NCBI RefSeq assembly: GCF_043575855.1
Contig: NZ_CP144375.1
Span: 3,968,001-4,032,000 of the forward strand
DNA from: Kutzneria buriramensis
GTDB taxonomy: Bacteria > Actinomycetota > Actinomycetes > Mycobacteriales > Pseudonocardiaceae
Reading direction: 5' to 3'
DNA: 64,000 nucleotides
The notes under the pieces are model-generated. The model was not told the DNA's origin. It saw only the letters and a program-made list of their open reading frames with translations, and searched no databases. The translations under genes and the position numbers were made by a program. This document shows, piece after piece, positions 49,827-57,968 of this stretch (the first letter of the stretch is position 1; each line of letters starts with the position of its first letter).

Positions 49827-51065
49827 CTACTGGGTTTTCTCGGCCTTGCGGAGCACGACCGCGGCGTTGAAGCCGCCGTATCCCCGGGCCAGCACCAGGA
49901 CGTGCCGCAGGTCCGCGGCGCGCAGCTCGTGCACCAGGTCCAGGTCCACCGCCCACGGCGCCTTCTCGATCACCGGCGACGGCGGCAGCTCGCCGTGGAA
50001 CAGCGCCAGCGCGGCGGTCGCCACGTCCAGCGCCGCGGACCCGGCGTACATCCGGCCGACCAGCGTCTTGGGCAGGCACACCGGCACCGGCCGGGCGCCG
50101 AAAACCGTGCGCAGCGCGGCGATCTCGGCCTGGTCCAGGTCCGGAGTGGCGGCCCCGTCGGCGAAGACGGCGTCCACGTCGTGGGGTTCGATGCCGGCGT
50201 CGGTCAGGGCCAGCTGCGCCGCCCGCGCCAGCCCCACGCCGCTGGCCCGCTGCGTGGTGTGCCGGCCGTCGTGCGTGGCCGCGTAGCCGGCGACCTCCGC
50301 GTAGATCCGTTCCGCGCCACGGTCGAGCGCGCGGTTCAGGTCCTCCACGAGCAGCATCGCGCCGCCCTCGCCGACCACGTGGCCGGCCGCCGTCGCGGAG
50401 AACGGCTGGTACGCGGCCATCGGGTCGTCGATCAGGGACAGGCGTCCGCCGCGCAGCTGGCATGCCAGCGCGTACGGGCTGATCGGCGCCTCGGTCGCGC
50501 CGGTGACGACGGCCTTGGCCTCGCCGCGCCGCAGCACCCGCCGACTCAGGCCGATGGCGTCCAGGCCGCCGGCGGACTCGGTGGCCAGCACGCCGCACGG
50601 CCCCTTGGCGCCGTGTTTGATCGCCACCTGGCCGGTCGTCGCCGCGTAGAACCAGGCGATGGACTGGTAGGCGCCGACCGCGTGCGGGCCGTCCGACCAC
50701 AGCTTGTGGATCTCGCGTTGGCCGAACTCGTTGCCGCCGGAGCTGCTGGCCGTGATCACGGCCGTGTCGTACGGGTTGTCGCCGGGCGAGGCGTGCCCCG
50801 AGTCGTCCAGGGCCTGGCCGGCCGCGACCAGACCCAGCTGGGTCCAGCGGTCGGTCTGCGCGGCGATCCGCGGCAGCACGTACTCGGCGATGTCGATGTC
50901 GTGCACCTCGCCGCCGACCCGGCACGGGTAGTCGGTCAGGTCGAACCGGCTGATCCAGCCCAGCCCCGACACGCCCTTGCGGACCGCGTCCCAGTACGTC
51001 GCCGTGCTGGCGCCGATCGGGGTGACCGCGCCGATGCCGGAGATCACCATCTTCAGTGCCGTCAT
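49827..51065 (-). CDS. Type II PKS ketosynthase beta subunit / chain length factor
   Basis: CLF of 412 residues, partner of KS-alpha, fixing chain length and starting chains. The KS active-site Cys is replaced: the site reads A-T-E-S-A-G-G-L-D, with Ser164 where most CLFs have Gln. The catalytic His motifs of KS-alpha are also absent (ADGAATPD). ATG overlaps the KS-alpha stop (ATGA), the classic coupling that gives equal amounts of both subunits. Chain length cannot be read by eye. Confidence 0.95.
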   Translation of the reverse strand: MTALKMVISGIGAVTPIGASTATYWDAVRKGVSGLGWISRFDLTDYPCRVGGEVHDIDIAEYVLPRIAAQTDRWTQLGLVAAGQALDDSGHASPGDNPYDTAVITASSSGGNEFGQREIHKLWSDGPHAVGAYQSIAWFYAATTGQVAIKHGAKGPCGVLATESAGGLDAIGLSRRVLRRGEAKAVVTGATEAPISPYALACQLRGGRLSLIDDPMAAYQPFSATAAGHVVGEGGAMLLVEDLNRALDRGAERIYAEVAGYAATHDGRHTTQRASGVGLARAAQLALTDAGIEPHDVDAVFADGAATPDLDQAEIAALRTVFGARPVPVCLPKTLVGRMYAGSAALDVATAALALFHGELPPSPVIEKAPWAVDLDLVHELRAADLRHVLVLARGYGGFNAAVVLRKAEKTQ

Positions 51066-52330
51066 CGGTCCACCAACTCCCTGCTCATCAGCAGCGCCGA
51101 CTGGAAACCGCCGAAGCCGCTGCCCACCGTCAGCACGTGGTCCAGGTGCGCCGGGCGGGCCTCCAGCGGCACGTAGTCCAGGTCGCACAGGGGATCCGGC
51201 TCGTGCAGGTTGGCCGTGGGCGGCACCGCGTCGTTCGCGAAGGCCAGCACGCACGCCGCCGTCTCGATGGAGCCGATGGCGCCGAGCGAGTGGCCGACCA
51301 TGGACTTGATGGAGCTGACCGGAATCCGGTACGCGGCCTCGCCGAGGCTGCGCTTGAACGCCGCCGTCTCGTGCCGGTCGTTCTGCTTGGTGCCGGAGCC
51401 GTGCGCGTTGATGTAGTCGACGTCGCCGGCGTTGAGCCGGGCCTGGCCCATCGCGCGGTCGATCGCCTCGGACATCTCGATGCCCTCGGCGGTCAGCCCG
51501 GTCATGTGGTGCGCGTTGCCGGTGCTGGCGAAACCCGAGATCTCGCAGTAGATGTGCGCCCCGCGCCGGCGGGCCGACTCGTACTCCTCCAGGATCAGCG
51601 TGGCCGCGCCCTCGCCGAGCACGAAGCCGTCGCGCCGGCGGTCGAACGGCCGCGACGCGGTCGTCGGCTCGGCGTTGTTCGGCGACGTCGCCTTGATGGC
51701 GTCGAAGCAGGCCACCGAGATCGGCGAGATCGGCGACTCGGCGGCGCCGGCGATCATCACGTCGGCGGCGCCGTCGGCGATCAGCGCGTAGGCGTTGCCG
51801 ATGGCGTCCAGGCCCGAGGTGCAGCCGGTGGACACCACCGACGCCGGGCCGCCCGCGCCGAACGAGGCCGCGAGCTCCGCGGCCAGGCTGCTCGGGACCA
51901 GCGCGTCGTACATGAACGGGTGCAGGAACCGCAGGTCCGCCGACCACTGGGTGGCGTTGTCGGACGCCGGCAGGTACTCGTCCTCCAGCAGCACGGTGCC
52001 GCCGACGGCGGTGCCCATGGACGTGCCGACCCGGTTGAGGTCGATGGCGTCCCAGTCCAGGCCGCAGTTCTCCACGGCCTCCCGCGCGGCGACCAGCGCG
52101 TACTGCACGTACAGGTCCATCCGCCGCAGCTCGCGGGCGGTCAGGCCCATCTGGAGGGCGTCGAAGTCGCACTCGGCGGCGATCTGCGAGCGGAACGTGG
52201 CCGGGTCGAACCGGGTGATCCGCCGGGTGGCGGTCCGACCGTCCACCAGCAGCGACCAGAACTCCTTGGCGCCGATACCGCCGGGCGCGACGACGCCGAC
52301 GCCCGTGACCGCGACCCGTCTGCCGGTCAT
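51062..52330 (-). CDS. Type II PKS ketosynthase alpha subunit
   Basis: Condensing enzyme of 422 residues: active-site Cys170 in VVSTGCTSGLDAIG, His310 in NAHGSGTKQND and His347 in GHSLGAIGS. Builds the poly-beta-ketone by decarboxylative condensation of malonyl-ACP, with CLF and ACP. The overall flavour (PFMYDALVPSSLAAE) is that of the spore-pigment/pentangular clade. Starts at ATG, overlapping the cupin stop (ATGA). Confidence 0.96.
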   Translation of the reverse strand: MTGRRVAVTGVGVVAPGGIGAKEFWSLLVDGRTATRRITRFDPATFRSQIAAECDFDALQMGLTARELRRMDLYVQYALVAAREAVENCGLDWDAIDLNRVGTSMGTAVGGTVLLEDEYLPASDNATQWSADLRFLHPFMYDALVPSSLAAELAASFGAGGPASVVSTGCTSGLDAIGNAYALIADGAADVMIAGAAESPISPISVACFDAIKATSPNNAEPTTASRPFDRRRDGFVLGEGAATLILEEYESARRRGAHIYCEISGFASTGNAHHMTGLTAEGIEMSEAIDRAMGQARLNAGDVDYINAHGSGTKQNDRHETAAFKRSLGEAAYRIPVSSIKSMVGHSLGAIGSIETAACVLAFANDAVPPTANLHEPDPLCDLDYVPLEARPAHLDHVLTVGSGFGGFQSALLMSRELVDR

Positions 52331-52749
52331 GACCGGTCCGCCTTCGGGTCGTAGTCGCCGTGCTCCTCGAGGTCGACGTGGCCGATCTCCGGCCGCGGCG
52401 CGAGCGGGCCCAGGTGGAAGACGAGGAAGGCCTCCTCGTCGCCGGTGTTCACCAGGCGGTGCGGGGTGTGCTTGGGCACCAGCAGGCCCTGCCCGGCGGT
52501 CAGCTGCACCGACTCGTCGCCGAGGTCGGCGCGCAGCCGGCCGCGGACGAGGAACACGAATTCCTCCGAATAGGGGTGCAGGTGGGAGGCGATGTAGTCG
52601 CCGGGCGCGACGGTCGCCACCCCCATGAACCCCGACGTCGAGCCGACGGTGCGGGGCGACAAAAGCGTGCGGATCTCGCCGCCTCGCCGCGTGTCGGCGG
52701 GGACGTCGAGCATGGAAATCGGCTTGAGACCCGATGCGAGCACGAGCAT
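52327..52749 (-). CDS. Cupin-fold protein, polyketide cyclase-like
   Basis: Single-domain cupin of 140 residues: motif 1 G-D-Y-I-A-S-H-L-H-P-Y-S-E-E-F (metal ligands His-His-Glu) and motif 2 PKHTPHRLVNTG. Cupins like this (WhiE-ORFII, RemF-type) are found first in spore-pigment and pentangular operons and are thought to assist ring closure. First gene of the operon. A Met 12 residues in is an alternative start. Confidence 0.87.
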   Translation of the reverse strand: MLVLASGLKPISMLDVPADTRRGGEIRTLLSPRTVGSTSGFMGVATVAPGDYIASHLHPYSEEFVFLVRGRLRADLGDESVQLTAGQGLLVPKHTPHRLVNTGDEEAFLVFHLGPLAPRPEIGHVDLEEHGDYDPKADRS

Positions 52750-53092
52750 CTCCCTACGGTTGCGCAGAATGTGTTCCTCGACGGGTTTTCCCTACCGAAG
52801 TCTGCGCACCCACAGGTGCAAAACAAAGGGTTTTCCGATGGCATCAAGCTGACATAGCACTGCCAATTAAGCGATCAAAGAGTTGTTCGCAATTAATGCA
52901 AGGATTGACAGGGTATGAGTCGAAGGTTGTAGCGGTGCTACGTCCGAGGGCGCTGTTTGGTCACGCCCGCCGCGGATAGATCTATGGCACCGACAACAAC
53001 CGCGGAGCACCACGTTACCGACCGCAGCAAATCAGGCACACATCGCATTCTCGGTGAACCTTCGTGTACGTACGGTGATGAAGGAGACACAC
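52750..53092. promoter_or_regulatory. Divergent promoter region between PKS operon and UbiA gene
   Basis: A 343-base gene-free gap, AT-rich for this genome. On the plus strand TTGACA at 52905-52910 and TGTAGC at 52928-52933 (17-base spacing) form a plausible sigma-70-type promoter toward the UbiA gene. On the minus strand a weak TTGATC-N16-TATGTC lies near 52853-52880 toward the cupin. No clear palindromic operator seen. All PKS genes must be driven from here. Confidence 0.5.
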
Positions 53093-54007
53093 GTGTTCGT
53101 CGACCCGACCGCCCACACCCGCACCCGGCTCCCGCTCGCGACCGCGGCCCAGACCCTGCGCGACTGCCTGCTCGAGGCCCGCCCCGTCGTGCAGGTCGTG
53201 TTCTTTGTCCGACTGCTGGCCGGCGCGGCCCTGGCGGCGCCCTGGCTGCACGGCGTCAGACCGGAAACGCTGCTGCTCGGAGCCCTGTCGTGGGGCTGCG
53301 CGGTGATGTACGTGTATTTGTTCAACGGGGCCGCGGACATCGTCGAGGACCAGGCGTCGCACAAGGACCGGCCGATCGCCCGCGGCGACCTGCCGAGGGT
53401 CACGGCGCTGCGGTGGTGCCGGGGATTCGCTGCCGCCGCGGTGCTCACCGGTCTGCTCATCGGACCCCTGTTCACCCTGCTCGTACTGGCCATGCTGGCG
53501 CTCGGGCACGCCTACTCCGCGCCCGGCATCGCGTTCAAGCGGCACTGCCTCGGCGCCGCGGTCGTCGCCGCACTGGGAGGCGCGCTCACGTTCCTGGCCG
53601 GCCACCTGCTCGGCGGCGGCGACCTCACCGATCCCGACCTGCTGCTTCTCGCCGCCGTGATGTCCGCGTGGATGGGCGGCGTCGGCTCGGTGGCCAAGGA
53701 CTTCTCCGACACCCGGGGCGACGCGGCGGCCGGCCGGCGGACACTGGTGCTGCTCGTCGGCGAGCGGATCGCTCGCGCTGTGGTCGCCGGATGCGCACTC
53801 TGCGTGTCTACATCGTTTACCGTCGCCGCCTGGGCGTGGATCCCCACACTGCGTTTCCCGGCACTGGTAATGCTGGCCGGTTCCCTTTGTGTCGCGTTCC
53901 TTGCACTCAAGGGCCGGCAAGGGATGCAAGGGTCCAACCCGCGCGCCCCGTACCGAGCATTCATGGTTACGCAATACGCCGCAACCTTGTCCGCTATGTC
54001 CGTCTAA
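53093..54007 (+). CDS. UbiA-family prenyltransferase
   Basis: Membrane prenyltransferase of 304 residues with about eight helices. First Asp motif N-G-A-A-D-I-V-E-D (N78, D82, D86) and second D-F-S-D-T-R-G-D are intact, so it should be active with Mg2+ on an isoprenoid diphosphate and an aromatic or other acceptor. GTG at 53093 is chosen because AAGGAG lies 6 bases upstream. Divergent from the PKS operon; may prenylate the aromatic polyketide, or serve general metabolism. Confidence 0.85.
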   Translation: MFVDPTAHTRTRLPLATAAQTLRDCLLEARPVVQVVFFVRLLAGAALAAPWLHGVRPETLLLGALSWGCAVMYVYLFNGAADIVEDQASHKDRPIARGDLPRVTALRWCRGFAAAAVLTGLLIGPLFTLLVLAMLALGHAYSAPGIAFKRHCLGAAVVAALGGALTFLAGHLLGGGDLTDPDLLLLAAVMSAWMGGVGSVAKDFSDTRGDAAAGRRTLVLLVGERIARAVVAGCALCVSTSFTVAAWAWIPTLRFPALVMLAGSLCVAFLALKGRQGMQGSNPRAPYRAFMVTQYAATLSAMSV

Positions 54008-54141
54008 TTAACATGATGGAAACACATTCGTTATCACTGAATCTCACCGATACAACCCGCTCTGTTACAGTTGGTCGTTGACGCTGTTCGCAACGGGGAG
54101 GGGGCGGCGTAACACGGGGACAGCAGTGGGGGGAGCCCGCG

Positions 54142-55203
54142 ATGGAGGCGACGTCGTCCAGCGTGGTTGCCGACATTCTTGACCGGGAATGCGGCGCGAT
54201 TGTCGTCCGTTACGAAGCCGAACTGCGCGCCATGGGAAGCCGTCTCCTGCAGGACCCGAGGACCCAGGAGGAATGCTTCCGCCAGGCCCGGGGGATCATT
54301 TCCGACATCGCCCGGTCGCTGCGCGGCGAGACCACCCTCGGCCTTCGGCTGTCCAAGGACATCGGCCTGTCCCGGGCCTCCAACAACATTCATCCGAGCG
54401 AGTCGCTGCGCGCCGCGATGGCCCTGTTCGAGGCCATCACCACCACCGTGGCCGGCATCGACGAATCGACCGACGGCCTGCTCGCCCTGGCGCTGGCCAC
54501 CAACAAGCTGGTCTCCCAGCGCATTCGGATGGCCTCCAGCTCGTACATGGGGTTTCTGCTGGAGAGCATCGAGCAGGCGCATCTGCGGGAGCGCAAGCGG
54601 ATCAGCCGCGAGGTGCACGACCGGGTCGGCGGCAATGTGGCGGCGGCGCACCGGCAGATCGAACTGGCCACCGCGCTGCGGGCGACCGAGCCGGTCCAGG
54701 CCGACGCGTGGATCGAGCGGGCCGAGCTGACCCTGCGGCACACCCTCGGGGATGTCCGCCGGCTGGTGTCGGACCTGCGCACCTGGGAGCCCGAGGGCGG
54801 GCTGGAGAGCTCGCTGCGGACCTACATCGACAGTGCGAAACCCGCGAGGATGGACTACTCGCTGCGGGTGAACGGGGACGAGTCCAACCTGTCCCCCGAG
54901 ATCAGGGGCGAGGCGTTCCTGATCATCCGGGAGGCGATCCGCAACGCCATCCGGCACTCGCGGGCGAGCAAGCTGCTGACCCAGGTCAACATCACGCCGA
55001 ACGAGCTGTACGCGTTCATCGAGGACGACGGCGTCGGCGTCGATCTGGCCAGCGGGCAAGGGACGCGCAATGCCGGCCTGTCCTCGATGCGGGAGCGGGC
55101 CGCGCTGCTGGAGGGAGAGATCGTCATCATGAGCCAGCTGGGGCGGGGCACCCGGGTCGAGCTGCTGATCCCGCTGCGGAACATGGCGGACGGCGATGCC
55201 TGA
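54142..55203 (+). CDS. Soluble sensor histidine kinase (HisKA_3)
   Basis: Cytoplasmic kinase of 353 residues without hydrophobic segments. N-terminal ~150 residues are a helical sensor resembling RsbR/RsbU-type globin-like modules (VVADILDRECGAIVVRYEAELRAMG); then the phospho-His in RKRISREVHDRVGGNV and a C-terminal ATPase (FLIIREAIRNAIRHS, DDGVGVDL). Overlaps the regulator start by 8 bases. Next to the PKS/UbiA genes, so it may relay a signal to them. Confidence 0.85.
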   Translation: MEATSSSVVADILDRECGAIVVRYEAELRAMGSRLLQDPRTQEECFRQARGIISDIARSLRGETTLGLRLSKDIGLSRASNNIHPSESLRAAMALFEAITTTVAGIDESTDGLLALALATNKLVSQRIRMASSSYMGFLLESIEQAHLRERKRISREVHDRVGGNVAAAHRQIELATALRATEPVQADAWIERAELTLRHTLGDVRRLVSDLRTWEPEGGLESSLRTYIDSAKPARMDYSLRVNGDESNLSPEIRGEAFLIIREAIRNAIRHSRASKLLTQVNITPNELYAFIEDDGVGVDLASGQGTRNAGLSSMRERAALLEGEIVIMSQLGRGTRVELLIPLRNMADGDA

Positions 55204-55825
55204 GGCGCCGACCAGGGTCGCGCTCATCGACGACCACGCGCTGTTCCGCGACGGTGTGAAGCAGATCCTCCAGTTCGAGGAGGACTTCCGCATCGTCGGC
55301 GAGGCCGCCGACGGCGACTCCGGCGTGGAGGTCGTCCGCCGCGTGCGCCCCGACGTCGTGCTGCTGGACGTCGAGATGCCCGGCTCCCACGTCACCGAGA
55401 CCGCGGCGCGGATCCGCCAGGTTTCCCCCGAGACCAAGATCATCATTCTGAGCATGCACGACGAGCCCGCACTGGTGAACCGCCTCGTCGGCCTCGGCGT
55501 CTGCGGCTACCTGCTCAAGAGCGTCACCCGTCTGGAGCTGCTCACCGCCGTCCGCGGCGCCGCCCGCCACCCCGACCAGGTGATCCTCTCGGTGTCCCGG
55601 GAATCCTTGATGAGCAAGGACAATCCCGTGCCCGACACGCTGTCCGGCCGCGAGCGCGAGGTCATCGAGCTCACCGCCCAGGCCATGAGCAACTCCCAGA
55701 TCGCCGCGCGCCTCAACATCTCCGAGGCGACCGTCAAGCGCCACCTCTACAACGTCTTCGGCAAGCTCGGCGCGGTGTCGCGGATCGACGCCGTCAACAA
55801 GTACTACAACCGCCAGTCCGGCTGA
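55196..55825 (+). CDS. NarL/LuxR-type response regulator
   Basis: Regulator of 209 residues: receiver with phospho-Asp D58 in DVVLLDVEMPG and Lys in YLLKSVT, and a LuxR helix-turn-helix (LSGREREVIELTAQAMSNSQIAARLNISEATVKRHL). ATG inside the end of the kinase gene. Possible cluster-situated regulator of the PKS operon. Confidence 0.9.
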   Translation: MPEAPTRVALIDDHALFRDGVKQILQFEEDFRIVGEAADGDSGVEVVRRVRPDVVLLDVEMPGSHVTETAARIRQVSPETKIIILSMHDEPALVNRLVGLGVCGYLLKSVTRLELLTAVRGAARHPDQVILSVSRESLMSKDNPVPDTLSGREREVIELTAQAMSNSQIAARLNISEATVKRHLYNVFGKLGAVSRIDAVNKYYNRQSG

Positions 55826-55966
55826 GCTTTCAGTGCTGCCGGGGAAACCCGGCTCCCGGCGTGAAGCTCTCGACCCCGGCTGCCCCCGGCGCACGCGGAT
55901 GAGCGCATACGGCGACTCCCGCGAGAAGCCGTCGGACACGAGCACGTAGTACCGATACCCGAACAT
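55826..55966 (-). pseudogene. Possible 5' remnant of a small gene
   Basis: ATG at 55966 with a good AGGAGCG site 6 bases upstream opens a frame reading MFGYRYYVLVSDGFSRESPYALIRVRR, which looks like a real N-terminus (small actinobacterial proteins begin similarly). After about 30 residues it turns Arg/Gly-rich and runs antisense into the response regulator with no stop of its own. Probably a truncated gene. Confidence 0.3.
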
Positions 55967-56006
55967 CGCCGTCGCTCCTCCGTGGCTGCCGTCGCGCCCG
56001 TACTTC

Positions 56007-56375
56007 GTGCGCGGGGAGAACATCGCGACGCTTGTCGAGAGCATGACCGGTCGGGGTTTTCGGGTCGTCGAGGCCGAGGTCTCACCGAACCCCGAGGACG
56101 TCGAGTCCGCGCTGCTGGTCGAGCTGACCAGGAAGCTGGGGTTCAGCGAACTCGGGGTGGGCGGTTGGGCGGCGTTCGGGGACCGGCTCTGGGATCTGCT
56201 GACCGCGAAAGCCGAGCCACCGGTGGCCATTGTGGTCGCCGGGCTCACGCCGGGCAGGCTGCACGCCTTCGTCCGGCGCGTGCACAACGTGTTGTCCCTC
56301 ACCGAGGCCGTCGGCCTTTCGGACGACCGGGCGGACCGGCAGGTCGAGTACTTCTTCTTGGCTGACTGGGAATAG
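56007..56375 (+). CDS. Barstar-like protein
   Basis: Protein of 122 residues similar in pattern to barstar (barnase inhibitor) family members: MTGRGFRVVEAEV, ALLVELTRKLGFSELGVGGWAAFGDRLWDLL and PVAIVVAGLTPGRLHAFVRRVHNVLSL. Usually an immunity protein for a secreted RNase, but no RNase gene is adjacent. The frame continues upstream (APPWLPSRPYF) with no good start, so the N-terminus may be damaged or begin at an unusual codon; GTG 56007 is used. Confidence 0.6.
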   Translation: MRGENIATLVESMTGRGFRVVEAEVSPNPEDVESALLVELTRKLGFSELGVGGWAAFGDRLWDLLTAKAEPPVAIVVAGLTPGRLHAFVRRVHNVLSLTEAVGLSDDRADRQVEYFFLADWE

Positions 56376-56397
56376 CGCACGAGACGCCGGTGGGTGA

Positions 56398-57954
56398 TCA
56401 ACCTCGGACGGTTGCCGACGGACGGAGTCCGATGGGCGGCGAGGCGAATGCGGTGGTGGCGTTGGCGGCGGCGTAGGCGAAGCCGTCAGGCCGGAGGGCT
56501 AAGACGTGAGTCCGATGCGAACGCATCCAGGCGAGGAGGGTGCCGTTGATGTCGACCACGCCACCGGGTTCCGGTGGTGTGCCCGGCGGCAGAACGGTGA
56601 GGGGAACGGCTCCGGAGGCGGTCCACTCCGGGGCGGGGAGCGCGGTGGCAGTGCGCAGGACGGTCCAGCTGCCGGCGAGGACGTCGTCGAGTCGGCGTCG
56701 GGAGCTGTCGCTGTCGAGCACCCAGGGCTGGGGAACCTTGTGACCGACCGCCGACGTGCCGGAGCCGAGGAATCCTTGCGGATAGCGGGCTAACGGGAGC
56801 CAGCACAGCTTGACCAGGACACGGAGAACCGGGGACAGCGGTGCCACGGCTCGGAACAGTGTGTCGCGGATCCGGCAGGCGACGGGACGGCGTTCGGTGA
56901 TGATCCGCCCCACCAGGACGGCACGGCGGGTCACCTCACGAACATGGGGTTTGCGCTCGACCTCGTACGAATCCAGCACGGCTGCCGGCAATTCGCCCCG
57001 GACGACGGCGGCGAGTTTCCAGCACAGGTTGGCCGCATCCCGAACACCGGCGGCCATGCCCTGACCGATCCACGGCGGCATGGCGTGGGCGGCGTCGCCG
57101 GCGAGGAAGACACGGCCGACGCGCCAGCGGGCTGCGGCGCGGACGTGGTGGCTGTAGACCACGGCCCGCAACACGGTCACGTGGTCACGGGTGATGCCCT
57201 GGCGGCCCAGCAGGCGCCACACGGCCGCATCGCTGACGAGTTCCTGCTCGTCCTCACCGGGCAGGACGGGAAATTCCCAACGGTGATGGCCAAGGGGCGT
57301 CGGGCAGTCCACCGCCGGCCGGCGCGGGTCACAGTGGAAGCGCAGCCGGTCGTGGTCGGGCCACTCGCGGTTGACTTCGGTGTCGATCACGACCCAGCGG
57401 GTCTCGTACGTACGGCCGTCGAAGCCGATGCCGAGTTGGCCGCGAGTGGGACTGGAACCGCCGTCCGCTGCGACAACCCACGAGGCGCGCACGCGCTTGA
57501 GCTGCTCGCCGTCGGCCAACAGCAGTTCGACGCCGTCCGCGTCTTGCCGCAAGCGCAGGCATTCGTGTTCCAGCAACAGGTCTACGTTCGGGAACCGCGC
57601 GACGCCCTTGCGCAGCGTGTCTTCCAGAACCGGTTGATAGATGAACAGCTGGGGCGGGTAGCCGTGGCCGGCGGGGTCGAACGAAGCGGACAGGAACGGC
57701 CGGCCGAGGCGGTCGACGAAGTCGATCGGCAGGTCGGCCACCATGTCCCGTTGCAACTCCTCCGCGAGGCCGACCTGCTGCCAGATGCGCAGGACCTCCT
57801 CGTCGGTGGAGATGGCGCGGGCCCGGGCGTAGACGGCGGCGTCCCGTTCGACGACGACCACCCTCAAGCCCTGCGCGCCGAGCAGGTTGGCGGCGGTGAC
57901 CCCGGTCGGCCCGTACCCGATGACGGCCACGTCGTAGTGGGAAATCTCGGACAC
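56398..57954 (-). CDS. FAD-dependent aromatic monooxygenase (MhpA type)
   Basis: Flavoprotein hydroxylase of 518 residues: dinucleotide site VIGYGPTGVTAANLLG, the second motif DG (VVAADGGSSPTR), and GDAAHAMPPWIGQGM. MhpA-like enzymes hydroxylate a phenolic ring next to an existing hydroxyl, making a catechol for cleavage; close cousins hydroxylate polyketides. Third gene after the dioxygenase and hydrolase in the operon. The C-terminal thioredoxin-like domain is present (about 400-518). Confidence 0.9.
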   Translation of the reverse strand: MSEISHYDVAVIGYGPTGVTAANLLGAQGLRVVVVERDAAVYARARAISTDEEVLRIWQQVGLAEELQRDMVADLPIDFVDRLGRPFLSASFDPAGHGYPPQLFIYQPVLEDTLRKGVARFPNVDLLLEHECLRLRQDADGVELLLADGEQLKRVRASWVVAADGGSSPTRGQLGIGFDGRTYETRWVVIDTEVNREWPDHDRLRFHCDPRRPAVDCPTPLGHHRWEFPVLPGEDEQELVSDAAVWRLLGRQGITRDHVTVLRAVVYSHHVRAAARWRVGRVFLAGDAAHAMPPWIGQGMAAGVRDAANLCWKLAAVVRGELPAAVLDSYEVERKPHVREVTRRAVLVGRIITERRPVACRIRDTLFRAVAPLSPVLRVLVKLCWLPLARYPQGFLGSGTSAVGHKVPQPWVLDSDSSRRRLDDVLAGSWTVLRTATALPAPEWTASGAVPLTVLPPGTPPEPGGVVDINGTLLAWMRSHRTHVLALRPDGFAYAAANATTAFASPPIGLRPSATVRG

Positions 57955-57968
57955 TTCGCTGTGCCTCC

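Noticed and set aside
49827..51065. CLF as a decayed ketosynthase
   Set aside because: Loss of the Cys and His residues is normal for chain length factors, and the gene is intact and coupled to KS-alpha.
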